NCBI GenBank assembly: GCA_905250885.1
Contig: CAJNOQ010000629.1
Location: 1-44,841, forward strand
Direction: 5' to 3'
Origin: Didymodactylos carnosus
Taxonomy: Eukaryota > Rotifera > Eurotatoria > Philodinida > Philodinidae
Length of the DNA stretch: 44,841 bases
Under the pieces are notes generated by a model. The model did no database searches, was not told the origin of the DNA, and was given only the letters and a program-made list of their open reading frames with translations. This document shows positions 1 through 11,262 of the stretch, one piece after another. The position numbers were made by a program, and so were the translations under genes. Positions within the stretch are counted from its first letter, which is position 1; the number at the start of each line of letters is the position of its first letter.

Positions 1-567
1 GAATATTCAAATACCAACTGCATTTTGAAAATGTTGTTATTTTTCATCGCATACAATTCGTTTTTATTTTCTGTTGTGGAAGCTCTTTTTCTCACTTTCT
101 AACACGATGTTCAATAAAAAGGAAAAGTATCTGTAATCTTGAATAATTTGATCGGATGTTTTTTTGCTGTATTTAACACCATCGACGATGCTGATGTGAT
201 GATCAATGATGACTTCCTTCCATCTGCAACAGCAGATCATTGTACTTCCGCTTTTCGGCCTTAACGCATCTTTCCTTCTTCTACACTTTCTTCTGTGGAT
301 TTTTATAATTTGCTGTTTCGTTCTAAACCAAAAGACTTTGAAAAGCATATTCAACTGCGTAAAAGACTAAAAAGGGTTTCTAAATATATCATCAATTTTC
401 CTAGTATCTTCGTGTGCAAGAAGAGCACGCAACTTCGTGGTTCTCAAACTATCTTAATCTGACTGAACAACGGTATAGTAGCGATACATTAGAATGCCAG
501 GACCCCGATAGATGCAGTCGTGCAAGAAACGTTTTAACTTTATATTAGACTGTGCGTTTTTTTCGTG
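1..567. other. Intergenic, no supported gene
   Basis: A reading frame on the minus strand (354-64) is lysine/arginine-rich at its start and resembles no family I know. Neighbouring frames look equally plausible, so I do not call a gene. No repeat or RNA gene was recognised. Confidence 0.4.
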
Positions 568-575
568 GAATCAGA

Positions 576-1068
576 CAGTGCTGGGCGAGTCCGAGCCGAG
601 TCGCATTTTTTTAATGACTCTGACTTGACTCTGGCTCGAAAATTGGAAGACGTTGACTCGACTGTTTGACTCGAGTCATTCATTCGAAAAAAATTCTATT
701 CATTAAGTGCTTTACATACATTTCCTCTTGTATAAATTTGGGTTATTTCTGAATACTCTTTCTTATTCTGTTTTATTGTTACGTTTCAACATCAAAGACG
801 CCTTCGTCAGACAGAAGTAGAATAAATGTGAAGAACATATAATTAATTAGAGTATATATATATATGTAAAATTAAAAAATAGATAACGAATACCGAAAAA
901 TTGTAATTAACGTTCTCTATAAAAATAAATAGTAATCGGGAAAAAATAGAAAAATAATATTGATTCGACTCGACTCGAAAACACTGGTGACTCGACTTGA
1001 CTCGACTCGAAATCGCTACGATATGACTCGGACTCGACTCGAGAAATAGCTTGACTCGCCCAGCACTG
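576..1068. mobile_element. hAT-type MITE with GACTCGAGTC internal repeats
   Basis: The element starts CAGTGCTGGGCGAGTC and ends with the exact reverse complement GACTCGCCCAGCACTG. It is flanked on both sides by the same 8 bases, GAATCAGA (568-575 and 1069-1076). An 8-bp target duplication with CAGTG termini is the signature of hAT transposons. At about 493 bp it has no coding capacity, so it is non-autonomous. Both subterminal regions are dense in GACTCGA/TCGAGTC copies, a self-complementary motif; hAT transposases are known to bind subterminal repeats, so these may be binding sites (inference). The centre is AT-rich and unremarkable. Confidence 0.85.
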
Positions 1069-1717
1069 GAATCAGAGAAGTTCACAACATTTCTCATCTA
1101 TGTTGGTTGTGAACGCCGACCGAAGGAAGACGTGAGCATTGTCTTTAAGCCAGAAATATGTTTAGATCTCTGGGGATCTGCGGAGGATCTCGAGAAATGT
1201 TTTTAGATTAAAGTTAGATTACGAAGCTTCCACATCAAATCACAGAAGAATTCATAGCATATTTTAGATAATCACCCAGCTCAAACAGGCATTGTCTTGG
1301 ATTCAAAGTCGTTCACAAGATATAAGTTCTTCAGCCCACGGGACTGAGCGTTACCTTGTAGTCTAGGGTCTTACAAAATGGTTATCTGTCTATCTGTGCG
1401 CAAAATACGGAATATTGGCTGTCAGATATTCCCATTATAGCATTGTGTAGCGCATGAAATTCTCTATCGAACGGTATATGACAGGTGAAGCTTTCTCTAA
1501 GCGAAAAAGATGAAATAATGAAAATACTCTGTGTAAAGTTCATATAATGAAAGAAAAGTTTTCTTTATAAAAAGTTTTCCAGGAGGTACTGAAAAGGATT
1601 TTTAACATCTAAACATACATTAGGATTAATCGCGGACAAAAACTACAAAAGATCGGTTAATGTAAGTTTTATCTATGAGCGGGCGGATTTTGTCTCTTAT
1701 GGATCCCTGTCCTTTTG

Positions 1718-1809
1718 TATTGGTTCTGATTCTTCTATATTCAATATGGAATTCAACGAATTATGCATTTTATTCAATTGACTAATAAATGTCTAAAATA
1801 CACATCTTC
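1718..1809. repeat. Direct repeat, copy 1
   Basis: About 92 bases beginning TATTGGTTCTGATT and ending near ATGTCTAAAATACACA recur, about 90% identical, at 2207-2299 in the same orientation. The two copies enclose about 400 bases with no recognisable gene. A short LTR-like pair or a local tandem duplication would both explain this. Confidence 0.7.
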
Positions 1810-2206
1810 CAAAGATCTCTCTGGAGTACCTCATAAGACTCACGTAAGAACTTTGATTCCTATATATGATGACGTACGCCGATCTTGGCTGCATGGTGGT
1901 GAAAACCCAATCTCGATAGCTCTTTGCATTCCGGAGATATTCAGCGTTCTTTCACCTGCATACTACTTTGAAACGGACAGTGACTGTAGCTCTTGCTTCA
2001 TAATCCGGTGATAAGGCTTGTATTATACGATCCTGCGCAATACGCCTTAGCAAAAAACCAAAAATATGAAGTGTTCGTCACACAAACAAGAAAATTATTG
2101 TGCTTTATAATAAATGTACTTCTCGATAGTACTAAAAGATAATCACCATTGTTTCCAGTTTCAATAGCAAATGTACGTAATTGTGCATCGTCATTTCGCA
2201 ATCTGA

Positions 2207-2299
2207 TATTGGTTCTGATTTTTCTATATTCAATGTGGAATTCAATGCATTATGCATTTCATTCAACTAACTAATAAATGTCTAAAATACACAACTTCG
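2207..2299. repeat. Direct repeat, copy 2
   Basis: Second copy of the repeat at 1718-1809, same orientation, with a few substitutions (AATGTGGAATTCAATGCA against AATATGGAATTCAACGAA). Confidence 0.7.
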
Positions 2300-2932
2300 A
2301 CTTTCTGTTTTTGACACAAGCCATTCTTCTGAACATACACCTGTAATGTGATCTTGATTATCAAATTTACTTGCTTTCAGAAATTTTTCACGTACGATTT
2401 TAACAACGCTAAAACATAGATAAGGACTGGATAAGAAAATAAACCGAAAATACTTATATATTCATACCTATGCTTCAATTGCTCTTTGAATATTCGATCT
2501 GAATATGTTTGTTCTCTGCTTCAGACTGATCTAAGATCGACAAACTAAGATTAACACTACAGATGGTAACAACACGAGATTCAGTATGGCAGAAAACCTA
2601 TGTTTTCATGCGAATCTGAGTTCAACCGAGTCAAAAAGCGGGCTGTTCGGACGCTTTTCGGTCCGTGAGGTCCAGTACTCGAACGGAAACAAAATTAAAC
2701 GAACATCAAGAGAATAATATCAATGAAAAACTAAACAAATCGGTTGAAGAATTAAATGTATTTTAGTTTTAATTGAATTTTTAAAGAATTAGATTTTAAA
2801 CTACGTATACGAGAAATAGCACATGGTGTACGGGATTCTTCAATTTTTTACTTTTTAGAGTATAACTAAAGATTGTGTAAAACAAATTGAATTTTATACA
2901 AACACATCAACTGATCTATCTACTTTAACAAA
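2300..2932. other. Intergenic, nothing recognised
   Basis: AT-rich sequence with scattered stops in all frames; no repeat pair or RNA gene seen. Confidence 0.4.
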
Positions 2933-3124
2933 ATGAAAATTGTTTATCGTCAACTTCAACAATGGCATCAGCATGATATTGAACAACATCATAGTATTGC
3001 TGAATCATACGAGTAAGTTACCCAGGTCGATGCTTACGACCGTTGTAAACTAGATATTACGATGTCAGATACTACAGTTTACGATGACGTATACTGCACT
3101 ATAGGAAAGTGTCCAAAAATGTGA
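2933..3124 (+). pseudogene. Unidentified coding remnant with one internal stop
   Basis: From an ATG at 2933 the frame runs 27 codons (MKIVYRQLQQWHQHDIEQ and onward), meets TAA at 3014-3016, then continues in the same frame for about 35 protein-like codons rich in D, Y, T and C, ending at TGA 3122-3124. Composition on both sides of the TAA looks coding. The TAA overlaps a good splice-donor string (GAGTAAGT), so the first part could instead be a true exon whose partner I did not find. I recognise no family. Confidence 0.35.
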
Positions 3125-3397
3125 TTGATGATCAGCATCAAACATAACCCTAATAATCTGTGTTTCATCAAAATTGGGGTGAATCGCCTGAGAAAGTTCC
3201 GTCGTAAGTTTAACTATTGAAAAAGTTTCCCTGTTCGGAGAAAAGCGTTGATATAAAAGTGTACCATTTTCTTTAAATTGATTTTTTATAAACAGGAAAA
3301 TAGAAAAAATGCATAATACTACATAGAGAAATAAAAATCAGCAACCAACAAACAATGAGAAAATTCGTTCAAAAATACAATTCTCAAAAAACATCGA

Positions 3398-4029
3398 TCA
3401 AGAAATAGTACAATACGTTTGCATAATTTTTTTGACTTGAGATGTCTCATCTTTATCTTTAACTTCATACTCTCCAATTTCTTTTGCTCGTTTTACAGCC
3501 CATTCGGGCAGAGGTGAATTCCAATCGCTTGGGGGTTCTGTACGATATTCCCATACATTGTTCATCATCGATGCATGTTTGCGTCTTAAAAGACGTTGTT
3601 CTTCATATGAAATAAGTTCTTTCTATAGAGAAAAACAAAAACTACTCATATAACGACTGTTTATAAAAAAAAACACACACAGACCAGATTGTCAATATCG
3701 CCACGTTGAGTCCAATACACGCAATTGTGCATTGCTTCAATTTTTGGGCTACAATCTTCTTTATATCCATGAATATAACGATGGGTCAATTTTCCTCTCA
3801 AACCTAAAAACAAAAAACACTTCATTTATTCTACCCAAATAAAAAATAATAGCACTACATACTGCGACAATATTTAACCTCATCATTATATTCTTCGCAA
3901 GATTTGATCTATCAACGATACATTATTAATAGAAACAAGTGAATCCATTTGGCAGTGTTATTCAGCACATACCAGCCATTGATTTGGGAGACTTGTATGA
4001 GGATCTTTGACTACGTTAGACGACTGCAT
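3398..4029 (-). CDS. C22orf39: C22orf39/PANTS-like twin CX9C protein (UPF0545)
   Basis: Four exons on the minus strand: 4029-3973, 3908-3863, 3803-3685 and 3622-3398, with GT/AG borders and matching phases, giving 148 residues. Seen: two CX9C motifs, C23/C33 and C52/C62, the pattern of helical-hairpin proteins stabilised by disulfides. After them come an E/R-rich helix (YEEQRLLRRKHASMM) and the segment WEYRTEPPSDWNSPLPEW. Human C22orf39 (synaptic plasticity regulator PANTS) has the same order: two CX9C units, a basic helix, then a PPPDWHLPLP-type motif. Known role in vertebrates: a synaptic protein with limited functional data; the ancestral role is unclear. The start is the only ATG heading exon 1; the C-terminal tail after the DW motif (about 30 residues, charged) is longer than in human. 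Confidence 0.82.
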
Positions 4030-4825
4030 TTGAATCAACTCAATTTAGTGTTAACAATCTAAAAACAACAAAGCAAATGGTTATAAATATTTCATAATGC
4101 AGTTCAATCGAGTCACTCCACTTCATTAAACATATCAAGTTACAAAACAAAGCTACATACGCATGCTTCTCATTGCAAACATAAAATGTTCGTATCTTAG
4201 CCGAGTAGATCTATGGGGACAAATACTTTTTGGTTTTTCTCTAGTTCCACCGATCGAATAGAATTATTGGTCAAACATTATCTATGACTATTTGCTTCCC
4301 GTATATGTAACCCTCATTGAATATAATAAAATATATGTAGTTTTGTCGGCGCACTCAGGTCCGAAAAGACATATTTTTCGTGTTTTCCGATTAATTTCGC
4401 TAATTTTGGTGACATTCGGCCTTTCTCAAATTGAATGCTGTTTGATGAAACAGTGCTGTAGAGAGCCCAGAGGCATCTTGATTTGTTCAGGAATGTGCAC
4501 GATAAGGCTGTTACAAAAAAAGTACCATTGAAACTTGGGGACTTAGTTTTCTGGGATTTTGGTTTTTCAGAAACCTGGATCGCAAACTTGAATGGAATCA
4601 TTATTTGCCACAGACCAGATTGGAAACTCCTTGAGCTTTATATTTGTTGTAGCTATTATCTTCGAGGAGAAAAACTGAAAATACACTTGGTTCAATAGTT
4701 TTGAGAGTAAATAAAAATAGGGGCAGTCATATACTATTTAGCATATAGATGCTTGACGGTATGTTTTCTAAAAAAATCTAATATATTTCAATTTGAACTC
4801 GTTAAATTCTGCACTTTTTATAAAT
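4030..4825. other. Intergenic, no supported gene
   Basis: Overlapping open frames on both strands (about 4292-4698 plus, 4601-4314 minus) show no recognisable domain and no clear splice structure. Confidence 0.4.
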
Positions 4826-4943
4826 AAAAATACAATAGTAATCCTTTAGTCTTCAATTTCATTTATTTCCTTTGCAGAAACATAAACAATCAAACAGACC
4901 ATAACAAATCAAAAAAAACAGCATAAAAACTTGGACTCGTACT
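4826..4943. repeat. Duplicated module R1, copy 1
   Basis: About 118 bases starting AAAAATACAATAGTAATCC and ending ACTTGGACTCGTACT recur nearly identically at 8458-8576 in the same orientation, between the two SKP2-like genes. Confidence 0.85.
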
Positions 4944-5034
4944 ATATAAAATTAGTATCAAAAAGAAATATGTGACTACTAGAGTCAGATAAACTGAACA
5001 AATTTAAAAGCATTTCCTGAAACTACAAGATTGA
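4941..5034. repeat. Duplicated module R2, copy 1
   Basis: ACTATATAAAATTAGTATC through CTACAAGATTGA is repeated in the same orientation at 5590-5683 with about four differences. Confidence 0.85.
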
Positions 5035-5044
5035 GATTATACCT

Positions 5045-5190
5045 TACATTACACTTTATCTCTAAACAAAAATTGATTATTTTCGATCTTCTGTTATTTT
5101 AAACTGCTTGTTAACATCATTCTAAAACAATTGCATTGCGTTTTTACCAAGACAAAGTGACGGTTTCTTTTCGTCAGGCACAATATTTCC
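5045..5190 (-). pseudogene. Truncated copy of the SKP2-like promoter and start codon
   Basis: This stretch matches 8081-8225, the 5' leader of the complete SKP2-like gene, at roughly 85-90% (for example GACAAAGTGACGGTTTC and TCGTCAGGC in both). On the minus strand even the start ATG is aligned (CAT near 5048, beside TTACACT), but it is followed at once by TAA, and no SKP2 coding sequence follows. It is therefore a promoter and leader fragment cut off at the start codon. Confidence 0.6.
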
Positions 5191-5589
5191 AAAAACCAAA
5201 ACAAGGATTTAAATGAGGAATTAAAAACCAAACGATTTTAATCAGTTCGCGGGATATCTTCGTAAACTATTGTGCACTCAAATTTTGAAAGAAACTGGCT
5301 TCGCCAACGATTGGACTTTCTTTTTCGCTTAGGATCAGAAAGTTTCTTTCGCCGCTCTTAAATTGTACAGGAATCCATTTAAATAGTCTCTAAGGCAATT
5401 GTACATGAGCGCAAACGCAGAAATACATACCGTAATTTAAGCTTTGTAATTAGATCAAACACAAATCGATATAATATATAGGAAATACATTATATAATCA
5501 GAAAAAAAGCCATAAGGAATTCCTATTTAATCTAACGAAAACATATGAAGTCCTGTCGGATAAAATTTTATTAACTAAAACAATGACAC

Positions 5590-5683
5590 ACTATATAAAA
5601 TTAGTATCAAAAAGAAATATGTGACCACTAGAGTCAGATAAAGTCAACAAATTTAAAAGCATTTCCTGAAACTACAAGATTGA
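5590..5683. repeat. Duplicated module R2, copy 2
   Basis: Second copy of 4941-5034, about 200 bases downstream of the stop codon of the first SKP2-like gene. It may lie in that gene's 3' flank. Confidence 0.8.
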
Positions 5684-5882
5684 AAAAACAATTAAAAAAT
5701 GCGTTAGTAATTTTGTTCCATTAATATCACATACATTGGGAAGAGACAAAATGTAATTTAAAACAGAAAGAAGATCTGACACATTCATGGACAGAATGAG
5801 CGAAATAAAAGAAACTAAAAATTAATAAAAAATGGAACGTTTATTATTCACCATAAAAAAATTCATTAAAATGGTTAAATAA

Positions 5883-8085
5883 TTACGTGCGTGTTCGAAG
5901 TCCCCATATACTTGTTCTTCTTATCCCAATTGTCGGTCTTGCCACAGATGATAAATGATATTTATTTATCTGTATTTTTGATCCAAGCATTGCACGCAAC
6001 TTTTGTATTCCACGGTCATCAACAACGCCAAATATATCCAGTGCTACTAAATTATCCAATTTTTTCAATGATCTAAAATATACACAATAACAACACAATG
6101 TTCACAATGAGACAGACTATCATCACTTTTCGACAACGTACGCATAAGCAATAGGAGCAATTGTATAACAACGAGAGAACGACACATGTTCCAACTGTCT
6201 CAAGTAGCGAATAATGACATTAATCGATTTATCTGTTATTAAATTAGAATCACTTAAATCTAATACACGCAAATGTTGAGCGCGACGAACCAGATTTTCA
6301 ACACCTAAACAATATCGAATAAAAACATAATTTCTCGGCTCAGATACATGAGAAAAGTGATCTGATTTAACAAAACGAGAACAACAAGCTTCACAACTTC
6401 ACTTACAATCATCATTCATCGTTTGGCGACATCCACTTAAGCATAACTGTTCGACACTTGGCTGAATGGTTTGACAAAGTAACGTCAATGAAGCATCGTC
6501 TAATTGTGTCCAGCCAATATTCAAATGACGGAGTCTGTAAAAGAAAATATTTTAAAATGGTTAAAAGATAAATATAGTATAAATGTATCTCCATACTGTT
6601 TTAATTTTAATGTCAATTCACGAATTGAATTCGAATCTAGACCGGTACACATTGTCAAGTTTAACGTCTCTAATTGTTCATTTAAAACTAATTTACTAGA
6701 ATAGAAAACAAGAAAAACGACGTTAATGTATTACCAGAAAAATATTAATCATTTTTTTCTATCTAATCAAATTGATCTTACCAAATTATTTTACAATTGA
6801 GCTCTAATGATTCAAGACTTAATTTTTTTAATAATCGGCATGAATTTATCAGATTAAATAAACATTCTTGTGTAATGGTAGCCATTGTCAAATCTAGGTA
6901 CTGGAGTTTTGTAAATCTGTCAAAAGAAAAAGAACTTATAATTAACGTTTCAATTCATCACTTTTAAACGTACGCTAATTGATTGGACGGATATAGTAAA
7001 GAACCATTAACCTAGAAGAAAAATAGTTTGCTTTCAGAATTCAACATACACAAAAATACTTCGAATACATACCGTAGTTTGATACATTTTTAGTACAATA
7101 ACACCGCGTAATAATAATGTATGTAAATATAAACTAAGTATTTGTTTTCGAGACATATCGACTCGAAACCATAGACTTGAATCATATCTAAGAGAGGAAA
7201 AACGATTTATGAAAAACGATCACTATGCTTTTCTGGTCAATACTTTTCCTATTATTATATAGGATAAATCCAAGTATCTTTGTTAATCTATTTCTTTGAA
7301 AAAACGAAATAATGTATGACTTACGCTAAAGAACGGAACCTTCGACAGACTTGAGCAAACGAAGCCAAATCACGTTTTGGCAAATATCGAAGAATTGATA
7401 GTAACAATTCATCGGATAAATTGTTTAAATAATCTATAAGAACAAAAACAAAAAAGGAGTGTACTTAGATGCATTTTATTTTATTATGTTTTGCTTACTA
7501 TGTCCTATCGCCATGATAGAAGTATCTGAAACTGTTAAGCGTGCGCGAAGAGGTAAAAGATTTGATAAATCAATCGGACGAAGAACAATATGAACTGATG
7601 ATACTTCTTTTGTTTGAGGCAAAATGGCAGATGTATTAAAATGAGTGTCGTCGCAGTATGAATTATTGGCCGAAAATAAATTCTAAAGGAAAAACTAACG
7701 GCTATTAAATGGTAACAGAATCATTAGAGTACTTACAAGAGATGAATAGTCGATGATATTTGAGATACCACTGCCCGGTCTTTTCTTTTCAAGATAAGAC
7801 GAATTTGATATTTTTCTATTATCTGAGACTTGTTGTTCAAATTGAGGATTATCTTTACGATCCCTGAATAGGGCATCGGGTGCTTTCGAGCATATATTTG
7901 AATATATACCAGTCGCTTGTCTGAAAAAAACTACAGATTAACAGAAAAAAATCGGAAAATTAGTTTGAAGATTCAACTTACACAGTTTGTGGAAGTACGT
8001 CAGTTGAATCGCATCGAACTAAAGTTCGCGTAGGTCGTTGTGCTTTTAATGCATGGTATTTTTCTTTTACTTTTGTTGGTTCCAT
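5883..8085 (-). CDS. SKP2: SKP2-like F-box/leucine-rich-repeat protein, copy A
   Basis: Eleven exons: 8085-7982, 7920-7737, 7682-7499, 7433-7325, 7187-7073, 7011-6974, 6916-6782, 6695-6597, 6534-6407, 6304-6142 and 6072-5883. All phases close, giving 482 residues. An in-frame TAG upstream fixes the start. Domains seen: a divergent N-terminus (about 157 residues), an F-box at about 158-195 (NYLNNLSDELLLSILRYLP), then LRRs (LQYLDLTMATI, LETLNLTMC, LRHLNIGWTQLDD, LRVLDLSDSNL). The C-terminal segment LDIFGVVDDRGIQKL with INKYHLSSVARPTIG aligns with the human SKP2 C-terminus (VFGIVPDGTLQLLKEA; INCSHFTTIARPTIG). Known role: substrate receptor of an SCF (SKP1-CUL1-RBX1) ubiquitin ligase that degrades CDK inhibitors such as p27. 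A tandem paralog lies upstream at 9165-11262. Confidence 0.88.
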
Positions 8086-8457
8086 TACACCCAATCTCTA
8101 AATAAAAATTGATTATTTTCGATCTTCAGCTATTTTAAACAATTGCATTCTTCATTCTAAAACAATTGCACTGCATTTCTACGAAGACAAAGTGACGGTT
8201 TCGTTTCGTCAGGCGCAATATTTCACCATTCTAATCAAGAAACTAACAGACCAATGAGAACCTGTTTAAACCCGTCTAACAGTTTCTAAACCGTCACAGA
8301 TAATGTGTTGAATTTCATTTCATCTTTTTTTCTAGTAAAAATTATCTTTGAGTCATGTAAATAATGCTTCTTTCTAGCGCTATATTCTACATGAGAAGTA
8401 ATTCCATGTGTGAGCTATTTAAATAGATTCAGGCAAAGATGTATTTAACTTTCGATT

Positions 8458-8576
8458 AAAAATACAATAGTAATCCTTTAGTCTTCAATTTCATTTATTT
8501 CCTTTGGAGAAACATAAACAATCAAACAGACCATAACAAATCGAAAAAAAACAGCATAAAAACTTGGACTCGTACT
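8458..8576. repeat. Duplicated module R1, copy 2
   Basis: Near-identical copy of 4826-4943, located between SKP2-like copies A and B. Confidence 0.85.
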
Positions 8577-9164
8577 TGAAAACCAAACTAGAAAATTCGT
8601 AATATCTACCAATTTTATTAGCACAATAAGTTCACGCAAACTCCTAATAAGGGACTTTTTATCGTTTAATCAACTAAAGCTCTCTTCACATAGTATACAC
8701 AATTGCTTCACAGAAGCAAACAAGAGTCTAATTACAACGAATGTACATTGGAAAAGAACGGAAGCACAATGATTCCTGATAAAGCAAAATAACTGCAAGT
8801 ACATTAATTATTGGCAAACAAAGTCATTAGAAGTTCAGTCAAATAGTGTGCGAGAAACGAAAAAGCACAAACAATCACATGTCAAAAAGAACACAAAAAT
8901 AAACTCAAAATTACTTGTTCCTCAGGACACATATCATAGTGTCAAAAAAACAAAAACAATATATATATATATATATATATATATGAGAAGCAAAACAATG
9001 AAGGACTGAAAATTCGAAGAACTGACCAAGAAAAGACTAATAACGACTGATGAAACCGGAAAGACAAAACAATGGCAAAAACTATTCAACTGTTACATAT
9101 TCTGGTTCGAACATACCTATGTTCTCTGTTGTAAGCTAATAAAAGTTCACTGTACGTATCATCT
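8577..9164. other. Spacer between the SKP2-like paralogs, with (AT)n
   Basis: AT-rich spacer. A perfect (AT)12 microsatellite lies at 8961-8984. No gene seen. A frame that looks open on the minus strand at about 9215-9110 is discussed under rejected items. Confidence 0.5.
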
Positions 9165-11262
9165 TCACGTGTGAGTTCTAAATCTGCAGTCATTCGTTTT
9201 TCGTATGCTCGTTGTCGGTCTTGCCACAGATGATAAATGATATTTATTTATCTGTATTTTTGATCCAAGCATTGCACGCAACTTTTGTATTCCACGGTCA
9301 TCAACAACGCCAAATATATCCAGTGCTACTAAATTATCCAATTTTTTCAATGATCTAAAATATACACAATAACAACACAATGTTCACAATGAGACAGACT
9401 ATCATCACTTTTCGACAACGTACGCATAAGCAATAGGAGCAATTGTATAACAACGAGAGAACGACACATGTTCCAACTGTCTCAAGTAGCGAATAATGAC
9501 ATTAATCGATTTATCTGTTATTAAATTAGAATCACTTAAATCTAATACACGCAAATGTTGAGCGCGACGAACCAGATTTTCAACACCTAAACAATATCGA
9601 ATAAAAACATAATTTCTCGGCTCAGATACATGAGAAAAGTGATCTGATTTAACAAAACGAGAACAACAAGCTTCACAACTTCACTTACAATCATCATTCA
9701 TCGTTTGGCGACATCCACTTAAGCATAACTGTTCGACACTTGGCTGAATGGTTTGACAAAGTAACGTCAATGAAGCATCGTCTAATTGTGTCCAGCCAAT
9801 ATTCAAATGACGTAGCCTAGGATCAGAAAGTAGCACAATGAAGCCAGTGAATCGGAGAATTCTCCATGTTGCAGAATAAAACTCGCATTTAGATGGAGGA
9901 TTCGTTTGAAGGTCTAATCGATGGCATATTTTTTTTCTCAATGAGTCGACACAATGACTATGATTATGGAAGCTCATTTTTGTTTAGGTATTGAAAGAAT
10001 TCTTGCACATTGATTGGATTTCTCATTTATTAAAAGACAATGCACTAAACTTATTTGATGCTGTCGTCTCACTTTATGTAAGTTATTTTCCGTAAACAAA
10101 ACATACTTTTTCAATTTTTGTGTTATCTCAGTAATCGATTGTAGACATAAACCATTGCACATTGTCAAATTAAGTGTTTGTAGATTCTCATTCATTGCCA
10201 TTTTTCTAAACAAAAAACAGGAAATATTTAAATACTTTTTTAAAAGTAGGAGGGAAAGCGACTTAAAAAAAAAGCTGAAAGCACAATGAATAACTCATTG
10301 ACCCGCTTACTCAACAATTTTAAAATCAACATCAATTGTTTCAAGACTTAATTTTTTTAAATGACGACAACTGTTAATTAGTCTATATAAACAATCGGAA
10401 GATATGATAGCCATTGTTAAATCGAGGCATTGCAATTTTGATGATCTATATAAAAGGATAAAAGATGAAGATCATGCTATTTCATGATTTTGTTAATATT
10501 TCATTAACAGACTTACATAGAATAATCTAACGGATGCAATACTGAACCAATGACCTGTAAAACAAAAAATAATGTATCAGAAATAGACATTTAACATAAA
10601 ATACTCACAGTAGTTGAAAACATTTTTAGATAAAGAGTACCGCGTCGAAGTATAGTATTTAAATCCGAACTACGAATATTTTGACTTGATATATTAATTC
10701 GAGGCCATAAGCTTGGATCAAGCCTAAACAGAAAATGTAAAAAATAATATTGTAATATCGAATTGATATAATAGCTGAAAAATACACCATTAAACATGAA
10801 AGAGAAATAGTTCGATTGTACTTACGCTAACGAATGAAATCGACGACAAACTTGTGCGAACGATGCAAGTGAGTGTTTTGGTAAATAATTTAATATTGAC
10901 AATAATATTTCATCAGATAAATCGTTTAAGTAGTCTATAAAACGAAAGAAGAATGAAATCATCGTTTAAAATAATTCCTATGATTTAGATTCGCAAATAT
11001 CTCACCACGCGTTTGTTCATTAAAAGAACTTTGAGTTTGTGGTTTTCTTCGACGTTTTACAAAATTTAAATTATCAATCGGCGAGCCCATTTGCGTACAA
11101 ACATTTTCTACTTTTTCTCTGATGAAATTTGTACAAACTTTCTTCTTTTGAATATAGTTTTCTTTACCTATGGGAAGTTTCTAAACAGAAAATTTAAAAA
11201 AACATGAATTAATTAGAGTTACCTCTGGCTGTATGAATGCAAACCCTTTTTCTCGTTGCCAT
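9165..11262 (-). CDS. SKP2: SKP2-like F-box/LRR protein, copy B (5' end unresolved)
   Basis: Exons: 11180-11006, 10934-10826 (F-box, DYLNDLSDEILLSILNYLP), 10723-10609, 10554-10517, 10445-10311, 10205-10107, 9816-9689, 9586-9424 and 9354-9165. From the F-box on, every exon has exactly the same length and phase as in copy A. LRR and SKP2 C-terminal signatures are present, ending ARPTTSIRKT. The N-terminus is not settled. An ATG at 11262 followed by a GT donor at 11222 enters exon 11180 out of frame, while the in-frame reading there (VQWQREKGFAFIQPE) has no ATG and meets an upstream TAA. Either a further upstream exon was missed, translation starts at the in-frame ATG at 11090, or the 5' end has decayed. 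Positions 9212-9812 are identical by eye to copy A. Confidence 0.78.
9212..9812. repeat. 601-bp tract identical to 5930-6530
   Basis: Comparing the two paralogs line by line I see no difference over these 601 bases. The tract covers most of the last exon, all of the penultimate exon, most of the exon before it, and both introns between. Immediately outside it the paralogs drop to ordinary divergence, and introns elsewhere no longer align. This pattern is typical of recent gene conversion. Confidence 0.85.
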